A stretch of DNA of 58,761 nt, taken from NCBI GenBank assembly GCA_903892645.1, contig CAITJF010000130.1, positions 1 to 58,761 of the forward strand, in the 5' to 3' direction. The DNA is from an uncultured Nitrosomonadales bacterium (GTDB taxonomy: Bacteria > Pseudomonadota > Gammaproteobacteria > Burkholderiales > Gallionellaceae). The position numbers were made by a program, and so were the translations under genes. The notes under the pieces are model-generated. The model worked only from the letters and a program-made list of their open reading frames with translations. It did not search any database and was not told where the DNA came from. The stretch's first letter is position 1, and each line of letters begins with the position of its first letter. This document shows positions 30,156 to 38,577 of this stretch, piece after piece.

Positions 30156-33098
30156 ATGAAAACCCATAATTTTGGCGACTCACAGAGCACAATATCCCCG
30201 CTGCACGATCCCGTGGCATCACCTGTGCCGGATGCCAAGATCGAGGTGCGCAACACGACTTGTTATATGTGCGCGTGCCGCTGCGGGATACGCGTCCACC
30301 TGCGCAATGGCGAGGTGCGCTACATAGACGGCAACCCGGATCATCCGCTCAACCACGGCGTGATCTGCGCCAAGGGCAGTGCCGGCATCATGAAACAGTA
30401 CTCTCCCGCGCGGCTGACCAAGCCGTTGCGGCGCAAGCCGGGGGCGGAGCGCGGCACGGGCGAATTCGAGGAGATCAGCTGGGAAGAAACTTTCAGCATC
30501 CTCGCCGAACGGATGGGAAAGATACGCGCCACCGATCCGAAGAAATTCGCGCTGTTCACCGGACGCGACCAGATGCAGGCGCTGACCGGATTGTTCGCGC
30601 GCCAGTTCGGCACGCCCAACTACGCGGCGCACGGCGGCTTCTGTTCGGTGAACATGGCGGCCGGGATGATCTATACCATCGGCGGTTCGTTCTGGGAATT
30701 CGGAGGGCCTGACCTGGAGCGCGCCAAGCTGTTTGTGATGATCGGCACGGCCGAGGATCACCACTCCAACCCGATGAAGATCGCGATCTCGAAATTCAAG
30801 CGCGAGGGCGGACGCTTCATCTCGATCAATCCGGTGCGTAGCGGCTACTCGGCGATTGCCGATGAATGGGTGGGTATCCGTCCCGGCACCGATGGCGCGC
30901 TGCTGCTTGCGCTGACCCACGAAATCATCGCGCTCGGTCTGTATGACCGCGATTTTCTGGTGCGCTACACCAACTCCGGCCAATTGGTGAATCTCGACGA
31001 CACGCACGACGAGTTCGGCATGTTCGTGCGCACCGAGGTGCCGGAAGAGGAGGGATGTTATGACCCGCAAAACAAACTGTGGTGGGATCGCAACAGCGAC
31101 AAGCCGGTAGTCACGCACGCGGAGGGAGCCGACCCGTTCCTGTTCGGCGAATTCGAACTGCCCGACGGCACACCGGTCAAGCCCGCGTTTCAGTTGTTGC
31201 AGGAACGGGTAAAGGACTACACCCCGGAATGGGCGAGCCAGGTCACCGGTGTTCCGGCCGAGACCATCCGCCGCCTCGCCTGTGAGATGGGCATCACGGC
31301 GCGCGACCAGAAGATCGAATTGCCGATCGCCTGGACGGACTCGTGGGGCAAGGAACACGACAGCGTGACCGGCAACCCGGTGGCCTTTCATGCGATGCGC
31401 GGCTTGGCGGCACATTCCAACGGCTTCCAGACGATACGCTCGCTGGCGATTCTGATGTCGCTGCTCGGCACCATCGACAGGCCCGGCGGTTTCCGGCACA
31501 AAGCGCCTTTCCCGCGCCCTATTCCGCCCTGCGCGCGCACGCCCAATACGCCGCTGGCGATCAAGCCGAACACGCCGCTGGACGGCATGCCGCTGGGTTG
31601 GCCGTCCGATCCGGACGATCTGTTCGTCAATACGGATGGCAGCCCGGTGCGCATCGACAAGGCATTCTCGTGGGAATATCCGCTGTCGGTGCACGGGTTG
31701 ATGCACAACGTCATCACCAATGCCTGGCGCGGAGATCCGTATCCGATAGACACGCTGCTGATCTTCATGGCAAACATGGCATGGAACTCGACGATGAATA
31801 CGGTCGAGGTCAGAAAAATGCTCTGCGATAAAGACGAAAATGGTGAACACAAAATTCCGTTTCTTGTCGTCTGCGACGCCTTCCATTCCGAGACGACGGC
31901 ATTCGCCGATCTTGTTTTGCCGGACACCACCTATCTGGAGCGCCATGATGTGATGTCAATGCTGGACCGGCCGATTTCGGAATTCGACGGCCCGGTGGAT
32001 GCGGTGCGCATCCCGGTGTTGCCGCCGACAGGCGAATGCAAGCCTTTTCAGGAAGTGCTGATCGAACTCGGCACGCGTTTGCAACTGCCCGCCTTCGTCA
32101 CTAGGGAAGGTCAGCGTAAATTCAGCGACTACCCAGATTTCATCGTGAACTGGGAAACCGAGCCGGGGTCGGGAATCGGATTCCTGTCGGGCTGGCGCGG
32201 CAAGGATGGCGATAAATTCCTGCGCGGCGAACCCAATCCGAAGCAGTGGGAGATGTACGCGCAAAACAATTGCGTGTATCACCACAAGCTGCCGCGTTCC
32301 TACCAGTACATGCGCAACTGGAACAAGGGTTATCTGGAATGGTCGCAGCGCAACCGCATCACGCGCTATGCCGAGCCGATCCTGATTCACGTGTATTCCG
32401 AAGTGCTGCAAAAATTTCGCCTCGCCGCACAAGGCCGTGGTATCACGCGCAAGCCGCCTCCTCATCTGGCCAAGCGCATCGAAACTTATTTCGATCCGCT
32501 GCCGTTTTTCTATGAACCGCTGGAAACCCAATCCAGCGACAAGAACAAGTATCCGCTTGCGGCCGTGACGCAGCGGCCGATGGCCATGTACCACTCCTGG
32601 GATTCGCAGAATGCCTGGTTGCGCCAGATCCATGCGCACAATTATCTGTACGTGAATCCGCTCGCCGCACAGGACGCAGGCATCGCGGACGGCGGCTGGA
32701 TGTGGGTGGAATCGCAGTGGGGCAAGGTGCGCTGCATGGCGAGATATTCCGAGGCGGTCGAGCCGGGTACGGTGTGGACCTGGAATGCCATCGGCAAGGC
32801 GGCGGGCGCGTGGAACTTATCGCCCGACGCGAACGAGTCGCAGAAGGGTTTTTTGCTCAATCACCTGATCTCCGAGGAGCTGCCGGCCAATCCTGACGGC
32901 ACGCACTATTCCAATTCTGATCCAATCACCGGGCAGGCTGCCTGGTACGATGTGCGAGTGCGCATTTATCCGGCCGGGGCCGATGAACCGCAACAGACCT
33001 CGCCGCAGTTCAAGCCGTATAACCCGGTGCCGGGCATGAGCAAGCGTCCAAGTTGGCTGGCTTATTTTGGCGGTGGCAAGAAGGGCGAAAAAAAATAG
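30156..33098 (+). CDS. soeA: Sulfite dehydrogenase molybdoprotein SoeA
   Basis: Catalytic molybdenum subunit (980 residues) of the membrane-bound cytoplasmic sulfite-oxidising enzyme SoeABC, which oxidises sulfite straight to sulfate. A [4Fe-4S] cluster is bound by Cys36/39/43 (CYMCACRC) and Cys71. Molybdopterin oxidoreductase domains follow (FTGRDQMQAL, NGFQTIRSLAILMSLLGTIDRPGG) and the C-terminal dinucleotide-binding domain starts near residue 790. There is no Tat signal, consistent with a cytoplasmic site. Polysulfide reductase PsrA-type enzymes are related, but the soeBC context and the sulfur-oxidation locus favour SoeA. soeB is displaced 570 bases by an inserted cassette. Confidence 0.88.
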   Translation: MKTHNFGDSQSTISPLHDPVASPVPDAKIEVRNTTCYMCACRCGIRVHLRNGEVRYIDGNPDHPLNHGVICAKGSAGIMKQYSPARLTKPLRRKPGAERGTGEFEEISWEETFSILAERMGKIRATDPKKFALFTGRDQMQALTGLFARQFGTPNYAAHGGFCSVNMAAGMIYTIGGSFWEFGGPDLERAKLFVMIGTAEDHHSNPMKIAISKFKREGGRFISINPVRSGYSAIADEWVGIRPGTDGALLLALTHEIIALGLYDRDFLVRYTNSGQLVNLDDTHDEFGMFVRTEVPEEEGCYDPQNKLWWDRNSDKPVVTHAEGADPFLFGEFELPDGTPVKPAFQLLQERVKDYTPEWASQVTGVPAETIRRLACEMGITARDQKIELPIAWTDSWGKEHDSVTGNPVAFHAMRGLAAHSNGFQTIRSLAILMSLLGTIDRPGGFRHKAPFPRPIPPCARTPNTPLAIKPNTPLDGMPLGWPSDPDDLFVNTDGSPVRIDKAFSWEYPLSVHGLMHNVITNAWRGDPYPIDTLLIFMANMAWNSTMNTVEVRKMLCDKDENGEHKIPFLVVCDAFHSETTAFADLVLPDTTYLERHDVMSMLDRPISEFDGPVDAVRIPVLPPTGECKPFQEVLIELGTRLQLPAFVTREGQRKFSDYPDFIVNWETEPGSGIGFLSGWRGKDGDKFLRGEPNPKQWEMYAQNNCVYHHKLPRSYQYMRNWNKGYLEWSQRNRITRYAEPILIHVYSEVLQKFRLAAQGRGITRKPPPHLAKRIETYFDPLPFFYEPLETQSSDKNKYPLAAVTQRPMAMYHSWDSQNAWLRQIHAHNYLYVNPLAAQDAGIADGGWMWVESQWGKVRCMARYSEAVEPGTVWTWNAIGKAAGAWNLSPDANESQKGFLLNHLISEELPANPDGTHYSNSDPITGQAAWYDVRVRIYPAGADEPQQTSPQFKPYNPVPGMSKRPSWLAYFGGGKKGEKK

Positions 33099-33100
33099 TT

Positions 33101-33134
33101 GCCTCACCCTTGCAGGGGGAGGGTTAGGGTGGCG
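33101..33134. repeat. Palindromic intergenic repeat (left of DUF559 gene)
   Basis: CACCCT at 33105-33110 and AGGGTG at 33126-33131 enclose TGCAGGGGGAGGGTT, resembling a partly deleted copy of the C/G-rich palindrome found at 33620-33642, 46033-46055 and elsewhere. It starts two bases after the soeA stop. Confidence 0.5.
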
Positions 33135-33247
33135 GCTATGACACGGCGTTGCGAAGCATCCGGGGCGGGAATGACCGCCTCACACCCGCTCCCGCAAACG
33201 GCTGGCTGCGCCAGTAACGTGTCGCGGGATGTGGGGGTAGAAATTTC

Positions 33248-33670
33248 ATGAGCGGAACGACGCGGATCAGGGCAAAAACAAAGCAACACTCCCGCAGTCT
33301 GCGACGTGAAATGACCGACGCTGAAAAACTGCTCTGGCGGCATTTGCGCATGGAGCAGTTTGCGGGACACAAGTTTCGCCGACAGCATCCCATCGGAAAT
33401 TACATCGCCGATTTTGTATGTCTGGAAGCGGCGTTGGTATTGGAGGTTGACGGTGGACAACACGCAGATCATTCAGATAGCGATGACATCAGGACACGAA
33501 GGCTGGAAGGAAAAGGTTTTCGCATAATGCGATTCTGGAACAATGAAGTGCTGAGCAATATTGAAGGAGTGAAGCTTGCAATTTGGAATTGTCTATTGGG
33601 GGTTCAACCCTCATCCCGACCTTCCCCCTGCCAGGGGGAAGGAGAAGGTCTGCGGCGCGAGGATGCGTAA
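33248..33670 (+). CDS. DUF559 endonuclease-fold protein
   Basis: A 140-residue protein of the DUF559 family, which has a PD-(D/E)XK, Vsr-like nuclease fold. It has the usual start LRREMTDAEKLLWRHLR, the core KFRRQHPIGNYIADFVC, and LVLEVDGGQH (acidic and Glu residues), then GFRIMRFWNNEVLSN. The last 20 or so residues (SSRPSPCQGEGEGLRRED) are encoded by a palindromic repeat. It separates soeA from soeB, and its stop is directly adjacent to the soeB ATG (TAAATG). Such genes are often seen inside repeat-flanked cassettes. Its role is unknown. Confidence 0.85.
   Translation: MSGTTRIRAKTKQHSRSLRREMTDAEKLLWRHLRMEQFAGHKFRRQHPIGNYIADFVCLEAALVLEVDGGQHADHSDSDDIRTRRLEGKGFRIMRFWNNEVLSNIEGVKLAIWNCLLGVQPSSRPSPCQGEGEGLRREDA
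33611..33650. repeat. Palindromic repeat at 3' end of DUF559 gene
   Basis: CCTTCCCCCT (33620-33629), loop GCC, AGGGGGAAGG (33633-33642): a perfect 10-bp stem. It belongs to the same family as the repeat at 46033-46055, which has the same CCTTCCCCC stem. It encodes the C-terminus of the DUF559 protein. Confidence 0.75.
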
Positions 33671-34402
33671 ATGACCCAACTTGCTCTGGTTATCGATCTC
33701 AATGTCTGCGTCGGTTGCCATGCCTGCGTGACCAGCTGCAAGGAATGGAACACCTCCGGCGCAGCCGGGCCGCTGTGCGACGAGAATCCTTATGGCGCTG
33801 ATCCGACCGGCACGTTTTTCAATCGGGTGCAGACCTTTGAGGTTGGGCAGTATCCCAGCACGGATACGGTGCATTTCCCCAAGTCCTGTCTGCATTGCGA
33901 AGACCCGCCGTGCGTGCCGGTCTGTCCGACGGGGGCCTCGTACAAGCGCAAGCAGGATGGCATCGTGCTGGTGGATTACGACAAGTGTATCGGCTGCAAG
34001 TATTGCACTTGGGCCTGCCCTTACGGTGCGCGCGAAATAGATGAACAGCAGAAAGTGATGAAGAAATGCACCCTGTGTGTGGATCGCATTTACGATACCT
34101 CGCTGGCGGAAATTGACCGCAAGCCGTCCTGCGTCAAGGCCTGCCCGACCAGCGCACGGTTATTCGGCGATATCCATGACCCCGAATCGGAGGTATCGAA
34201 AGCGATACGCGAGAACGGCGGTTACGCGCTGATGCCGGAATGGGGCACGCATCCGGCCAACCATTATCTGCCGCGCCGCAAGACCCATCTCAAGATACAC
34301 AAGGATGAACTCGAGCGTGCCGATAACCCGCTTAAGGTTGACGGACAACTACCCAAGCCGGGCAAGAACGAGCCGACGCTCGACGATGTCACCTCCTGGT
34401 AA
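33671..34402 (+). CDS. soeB: Sulfite dehydrogenase iron-sulfur subunit SoeB
   Basis: A 243-residue DmsB/NrfC-type protein with four [4Fe-4S] cluster motifs: Cys13/16/19/23, then CLHCEDPPCVPVCP, CIGCKYCTWACP, and CTLC with CVKACP. It carries electrons from SoeA to SoeC. No signal peptide, so cytoplasmic. Its ribosome-binding site (GAGGA about 10 bases upstream) lies within the last codons of the DUF559 gene, so the inserted cassette now supplies its translation start context. Confidence 0.9.
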   Translation: MTQLALVIDLNVCVGCHACVTSCKEWNTSGAAGPLCDENPYGADPTGTFFNRVQTFEVGQYPSTDTVHFPKSCLHCEDPPCVPVCPTGASYKRKQDGIVLVDYDKCIGCKYCTWACPYGAREIDEQQKVMKKCTLCVDRIYDTSLAEIDRKPSCVKACPTSARLFGDIHDPESEVSKAIRENGGYALMPEWGTHPANHYLPRRKTHLKIHKDELERADNPLKVDGQLPKPGKNEPTLDDVTSW

Positions 34403-34413
34403 CTACTCACATC

Positions 34414-35391
34414 ATGAATCCAGCCTTCTCAGTTATTTTTCTCACCACCTTGATCGGCATCGGCCAAGGTTTGTTTCTGGCTCTGTTTACCCAGCAATCC
34501 TACGCGCTGTTTGATCTGTTGCCGCATCAGGATGCACGCTTTTATGGATGGGGCAGCCTGTTGGCACTACTCTTCACGACGGCAGGATTGGTCGCCTCAT
34601 TTTTTCACCTGGGGCGCCCGGAACGTGCCTGGCGTTCGGCGGCACAGTGGCGCACTTCGTGGCTTTCGCGCGAAGTCATCGTGTTGCCCGCGTTCATGGG
34701 AATATTGTTTCTGTATGGGGCGTCCCATTTGATCGGGCTCGATCCGGTGCTGTTGACGCTGCCCAGCGGACTGGGTATCAATGCCACGGTCATCCTGGGC
34801 GGCATCGCTACAATATTGGCATTTGCCCTGTTCGTGAGTACCGGCATGATTTACGCCTGTTTACGTTTTTTGCAGGAATGGCATTCACCGCTGACGGTAA
34901 TCAATTTCACACTACTTGGCGGCGCATCCGGTTTCACACTGGCGACACTGTACGCCACCATGGTTGCACCCACGCAAACCGGCTTCCTCGGCGGGTGGGC
35001 GATCATCATTACCTTGCTGGGTCTGCTTGGACGCAGTTCGTCATTGTGGCGTAATGCACGGCTAAGGCCGAAATCGACACTACAAACGGCGATTGGCATC
35101 AAGCATCCGCGCATCGTGCAGACAGCGCAGGGCGCGATGGGTGGCTCATTCAGCACGCGGGAGTTTTTCCACGGCAAGAGTGAGGCGTTTCTAGGCAGGA
35201 TGAAAGCGAGCTTCCTGCTGCTGGCGTTTGCCCTCCCGCTACTGTTGCTGGCCTCCAATTTGTCCTATCCTTCCGCATTGTTGCTGTGTGTCGCATTCGT
35301 CTCGCAATTTGCCGGCCTGCTGGCGGAACGCTGGTATTTTTTCGCGGAAGCGAAACACCCGCAAAATCTCTACTATCAAGGGATGTCGTGA
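34414..35391 (+). CDS. soeC: Sulfite dehydrogenase membrane anchor SoeC
   Basis: A 325-residue DmsC-family membrane protein with about eight hydrophobic helices. It anchors SoeAB at the inner face of the membrane and passes electrons to quinone. Visible segments include FSVIFLTTLIGIGQGLFLAL at the N-terminus and a conserved REVIVLPAF region. It follows soeB by 11 bases, and its stop overlaps the next start as TGATG. Confidence 0.9.
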   Translation: MNPAFSVIFLTTLIGIGQGLFLALFTQQSYALFDLLPHQDARFYGWGSLLALLFTTAGLVASFFHLGRPERAWRSAAQWRTSWLSREVIVLPAFMGILFLYGASHLIGLDPVLLTLPSGLGINATVILGGIATILAFALFVSTGMIYACLRFLQEWHSPLTVINFTLLGGASGFTLATLYATMVAPTQTGFLGGWAIIITLLGLLGRSSSLWRNARLRPKSTLQTAIGIKHPRIVQTAQGAMGGSFSTREFFHGKSEAFLGRMKASFLLLAFALPLLLLASNLSYPSALLLCVAFVSQFAGLLAERWYFFAEAKHPQNLYYQGMS

Positions 35392-36371
35392 TGCTCAGAA
35401 ATGCAGTGTTGGCGATTAGAGAAACGGGTGGCTTGGTCAAGACAAACTTGTTGCCGGTTTTGCTTGTCCTGACGATTTTTGCAGGCAGCACTTATGCCGC
35501 AGAGGTTGCCCCATCAGCTTCAGCTATGCCTTGGTGGGGCTGGCCGCTGGCACTGTTCATCACCTGTTTTTTTCTTGGAATAGTCGCCGTGCCATCCGGT
35601 GTGGGTGGCGGCGTGCTCTTCGTTCCTATCGTGGGCGGTTTTTTCCCCTTTCATCTCGACTTTGTGCGTGGCGCAGGATTGCTGGTCGCCCTGGCCAGTG
35701 CTTTGGCAGCAGGACCATCGCTGCTGCGTGTCGGGCTTGCCGATTTGCGGCTGGCGCTGCCGCTGGCTTTGCTGGCATCAGCCAGCTCGATAGCGGGGGC
35801 CATGATAGGACTCGCCATTCCCGCATCACTGGTGCAAATCGCCTTGGGCATCACCATTCTTGGCATTGTCGTTCTTATGGCATCAGCCAAAAAATCCGAA
35901 TTCCCAGATGTTGTCGCCCCCGATAGGCTTTCCGCCGCATTGTCTATGCATGGAATTTTCCATGATGCTTCGCAAGGAAAAAATATCCATTGGCAGGTTC
36001 ATCGTACACCACTCGGATTATTGCTTTTTGTGGGTATTGGCTTCTTGGCAGGGCTATTTGGCATGGGCGCAGGCTGGGCTAATGTACCCGTGCTCAATTT
36101 GCTGATGGGCGCACCACTCAAGGTTTCTGCCGGCACATCCAGTTTTATTCTGACGCTGGTGGATTCATCGGCTGCCTGGATTTATCTCAACAAGGGTGCA
36201 GTGCTGGCAATGATCGCCGTCCCATCAGTCATCGGCATGATGCTGGGTGCCTTTATCGGCGCACGTCTGTTGCACGTACTCAAGGCCTCGGTGGTGCGCA
36301 AGCTGGTCATTTCACTGTTGCTGTTCGCCGGTTTACGTGCCCTGCTCAAGGGCTTGGGTATCTGGATGTAG
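35391..36371 (+). CDS. TauE/SafE-family sulfite exporter
   Basis: A 326-residue membrane protein of the TauE/SafE permease family, with about eight to nine helices and the repeated Gly-rich motifs FFLGIVAVPSGVGGGVLFVP and GFLAGLFGMGAGWANVPVL. Members export sulfite or sulfur-containing anions. The start at 35391 overlaps the soeC stop by one base, which makes a role in sulfite handling next to SoeABC likely. Upstream in-frame codons belong to the soeC region and are not used. Confidence 0.88.
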   Translation: MLRNAVLAIRETGGLVKTNLLPVLLVLTIFAGSTYAAEVAPSASAMPWWGWPLALFITCFFLGIVAVPSGVGGGVLFVPIVGGFFPFHLDFVRGAGLLVALASALAAGPSLLRVGLADLRLALPLALLASASSIAGAMIGLAIPASLVQIALGITILGIVVLMASAKKSEFPDVVAPDRLSAALSMHGIFHDASQGKNIHWQVHRTPLGLLLFVGIGFLAGLFGMGAGWANVPVLNLLMGAPLKVSAGTSSFILTLVDSSAAWIYLNKGAVLAMIAVPSVIGMMLGAFIGARLLHVLKASVVRKLVISLLLFAGLRALLKGLGIWM

Positions 36372-36376
36372 TTATC

Positions 36377-36790
36377 ATGGACAACAATCATATTTCCGTC
36401 GAACAACAACGCTATGCCACCTTGCTGAGCTGGGGTGCGCGCTCTGGCTTGGTACTGCTGATCGTCTGCTTTCTTGCTTATGTGTTCGGCTGGATGCCCG
36501 CACATGTACCGGTCGATCAACTTCCTTATCTGTGGAATCTGCCAGTAGAGGAATATCTTAAACAAACAAACACCACCACCGGTTGGAGTTGGCTGAAAAT
36601 GATTGGTGAAGGAGATTTTGCCAGCCTTGTGGGTATCGCCTGGTTGTCCAGCTGCTCACTGATTTGCCTGTTAGCCATTATTCCGGTTTACGCCCGTCGC
36701 CGAGACAAGGTTTTTGTGATGATTTGCGTGATTGCATTAGCCGTACAACTACTAGCCGCATCCGGTATTCTGGGCGGTGGACATCATTGA
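36377..36790 (+). CDS. DUF1634 membrane protein
   Basis: A 137-residue protein with three hydrophobic helices (GLVLLIVCFLAYVFGW, FASLVGIAWLSSCSLICLLAIIPV, VFVMICVIALAVQLLAASGIL), matching the DUF1634 pattern. This family commonly follows TauE/SafE permeases and may be a partner subunit. It begins 6 bases after the exporter. Confidence 0.8.
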   Translation: MDNNHISVEQQRYATLLSWGARSGLVLLIVCFLAYVFGWMPAHVPVDQLPYLWNLPVEEYLKQTNTTTGWSWLKMIGEGDFASLVGIAWLSSCSLICLLAIIPVYARRRDKVFVMICVIALAVQLLAASGILGGGHH

Positions 36791-36797
36791 GGTAAAC

Positions 36798-37625
36798 ATG
36801 CACAACACACCTTTCAAGCGGATATTGCTAGCGACCGAACACACCGAATTCGATACTGGCGCGGAACGGCTGGCTTTCGAAATGGCACGTCGCTGCGGGT
36901 TGCCGTTGATGGCGGTGCTGCCGGTGGTGAGCAACCCGGAATTCGAGATTGCGGCTCCGCAACTCGCCGCGCGGAATGACCGTGAAGCCGCTAGCAAAGT
37001 TGATGCCCTGCGCAGTACCGCCATGCAGCTCGGCGTTCAGCTCGAAATCCATGTTCGGCGTGGCGAGGAGCCGTACCGTGAGATTCTGAACGAGGCCAAG
37101 GAAAAGCAGGCCGATTTGATTATTACGCGCCGGCGCGGCAAGCGCAGTTTCCTGGCAAAATTACTGGTTGGTGAAATGGTCAGCAAGGTGGCCGGACACG
37201 CGCCATGCAGTGTGTTGCTGGCGCCGCGCAATGGCGCCATGTGGTCGAACGGTGTGCTCGCAGCAGTAGATGATTCCGAACACTCCCTGAGAATTACTTC
37301 CACGGCGGCTAGCATTGCCAGGGAATGCGCTTTGCCGCTAACCATCTTGAGCGTAGCCGAAACTGCAGCGTTGCACGAAAAGGCAGAGGTGATTGTATCT
37401 CGCCATGCCGGAACAGTTGCCGGACTTAATGTTGTTGTCCGCCAGCTCGTTCTGACAGGTTCTCCACACGAGCAGATTCTCGCAGCCAGCAAGTCTGTAG
37501 GTGCAGACCTGATTGTGGTGGGACGGCTTGGCGAAAGCAATGCCGTGGTGCGTATGTTGCTGGGCAGCACCATGCAGAAGGTAGTGGGGATGGCTAACCA
37601 GCCGGTATTGGTTGTACCAGCATAA
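36798..37625 (+). CDS. Tandem universal stress protein
   Basis: A 275-residue protein with two UspA domains (about 1-145 and 150-275). The second has the ATP-binding pattern GRLGESNAVVRMLLGSTMQKVV, and the first ends with a related SFLAKLLVGEMVSKVAGHAPCSVLL. GAGGT lies just before the ATG at 36798. It closes the soeABC-tauE-DUF1634 gene run with no gap. Usp proteins are stress-related nucleotide binders; the specific role here is unknown. Confidence 0.87.
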   Translation: MHNTPFKRILLATEHTEFDTGAERLAFEMARRCGLPLMAVLPVVSNPEFEIAAPQLAARNDREAASKVDALRSTAMQLGVQLEIHVRRGEEPYREILNEAKEKQADLIITRRRGKRSFLAKLLVGEMVSKVAGHAPCSVLLAPRNGAMWSNGVLAAVDDSEHSLRITSTAASIARECALPLTILSVAETAALHEKAEVIVSRHAGTVAGLNVVVRQLVLTGSPHEQILAASKSVGADLIVVGRLGESNAVVRMLLGSTMQKVVGMANQPVLVVPA

Positions 37626-37647
37626 GCAATGAAAGGTTTGAAAAATA

Positions 37648-37714
37648 ACCCTAATGGGCTATTCTGACCACTCTTAGTGGGTATGGACGCTGATAGGCTG
37701 GTTATTCCTATAAT
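37648..37714 (+). promoter_or_regulatory. Candidate activator sites and -10 box upstream of tusA-dsrE2
   Basis: Site 1 ACCCTAATGGGCTAT (37648-37662); site 2 CCACTCTTAGTGGGTATGG (37668-37686), 23 bases further in phase; TATAAT at 37709-37714, 22 bases after ATGG. There is no recognisable -35, as expected for an activator-dependent promoter. The architecture matches those before soeA and dsrA. Confidence 0.6.
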
Positions 37715-37788
37715 GCGCCGCGAGTGGTTCCATATGATGGCAAATCAGTTTTGGCGGTAATTCTAATTAAGTTGCGGGAGATGAAGCG

Positions 37789-38016
37789 ATGAATTTTGAC
37801 AAGGAATTGGATGCACGCGGCATGAACTGCCCGTTGCCTATCCTGAAAACCAAGAAATCACTGACCGATATGGTCTCCGGGCAGGTATTGAAAGTGATCT
37901 CCACCGACTGCGGTTCGGTGAAAGATATGCAAGCCTTTGCAGATCAGACCGGGAATACGCTGGTTTCACAAACCGAGGAAAATGGCGAATACATTTTCTT
38001 CATGCAGAAAAAATAA
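37789..38016 (+). CDS. tusA: Sulfur carrier protein TusA
   Basis: A 75-residue sulfurtransferase carrier. The active Cys14 lies in the CPxP motif (GMNCPLPILKTKKSL). In sulfur oxidisers TusA takes persulfide sulfur from rhodanese or DsrE2 and passes it to DsrEFH. GGGAG lies about 9 bases upstream. The downstream neighbour dsrE2 starts 26 bases later; no rhodanese gene accompanies them here. Confidence 0.93.
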   Translation: MNFDKELDARGMNCPLPILKTKKSLTDMVSGQVLKVISTDCGSVKDMQAFADQTGNTLVSQTEENGEYIFFMQKK

Positions 38017-38041
38017 TCAACTCACCGCATAAGGGAATATC

Positions 38042-38506
38042 ATGAAAAAAATGGCTATCATTGCCACCAAAGGTACGCTGGATATGGCCTACCCGCCATT
38101 CATCCTCGCCTCCACCGCCGCTGCTCTTGGCTACGAGGTACAGGTGTTCTTTACCTTCTACGGCTTGCAGTTGCTGCGCAAGGATTTGTCCAGTGTGATG
38201 ATCAGCCCGCTGGCCAATCCGGCCATGCCGATGCCCGTGCCGATGCCGGTGATGGTGCAGATGCTGCCTGGAATGGAATCCATGGCAACCATGATGATGA
38301 AGCAAAAGTTGAAAAAGCATGGCGTGGCCTCGCTGCAAGAGTTGCGCGATCTGTGTCTGGAAGCCGAAGTGAAATTCGTTGCCTGCCAGATGACGGTTGA
38401 TTTGTTCGAATTCGACAAGAGCGAATTTATCGACAACATCGAATACGGCGGAGCGGCTACGTTCTTGGGTTTTGCGGGAGATACCGACATCTGTCTGTTT
38501 GTTTAA
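38042..38506 (+). CDS. dsrE2: DsrE2-family sulfur trafficking protein
   Basis: A 154-residue DsrE/F/H-like protein of the DsrE2A type, encoded next to tusA as in other sulfur oxidisers. The Met/Pro-rich loop (MPMPVPMPVMVQMLPGM, about 62-78) is characteristic. Cys115 (KFVACQMTVD) and Cys151 (DICLFV) correspond to the two cysteines considered functional in the family. It is probably membrane-associated and feeds persulfide sulfur to or from TusA. Confidence 0.88.
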   Translation: MKKMAIIATKGTLDMAYPPFILASTAAALGYEVQVFFTFYGLQLLRKDLSSVMISPLANPAMPMPVPMPVMVQMLPGMESMATMMMKQKLKKHGVASLQELRDLCLEAEVKFVACQMTVDLFEFDKSEFIDNIEYGGAATFLGFAGDTDICLFV

Positions 38507-38577
38507 AATGGGGAGTTGCACAGCCGTGCAGTAGTTGCGTGTGGGTTCGTTTCATCAATCAATCAGGGAGACTTTTT

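Noticed and set aside
30219-31946. 575-codon open frame on the minus strand
   Set aside because: It lies wholly antisense to soeA, whose cofactor motifs are intact; the frame is a by-product of GC-rich codon use.
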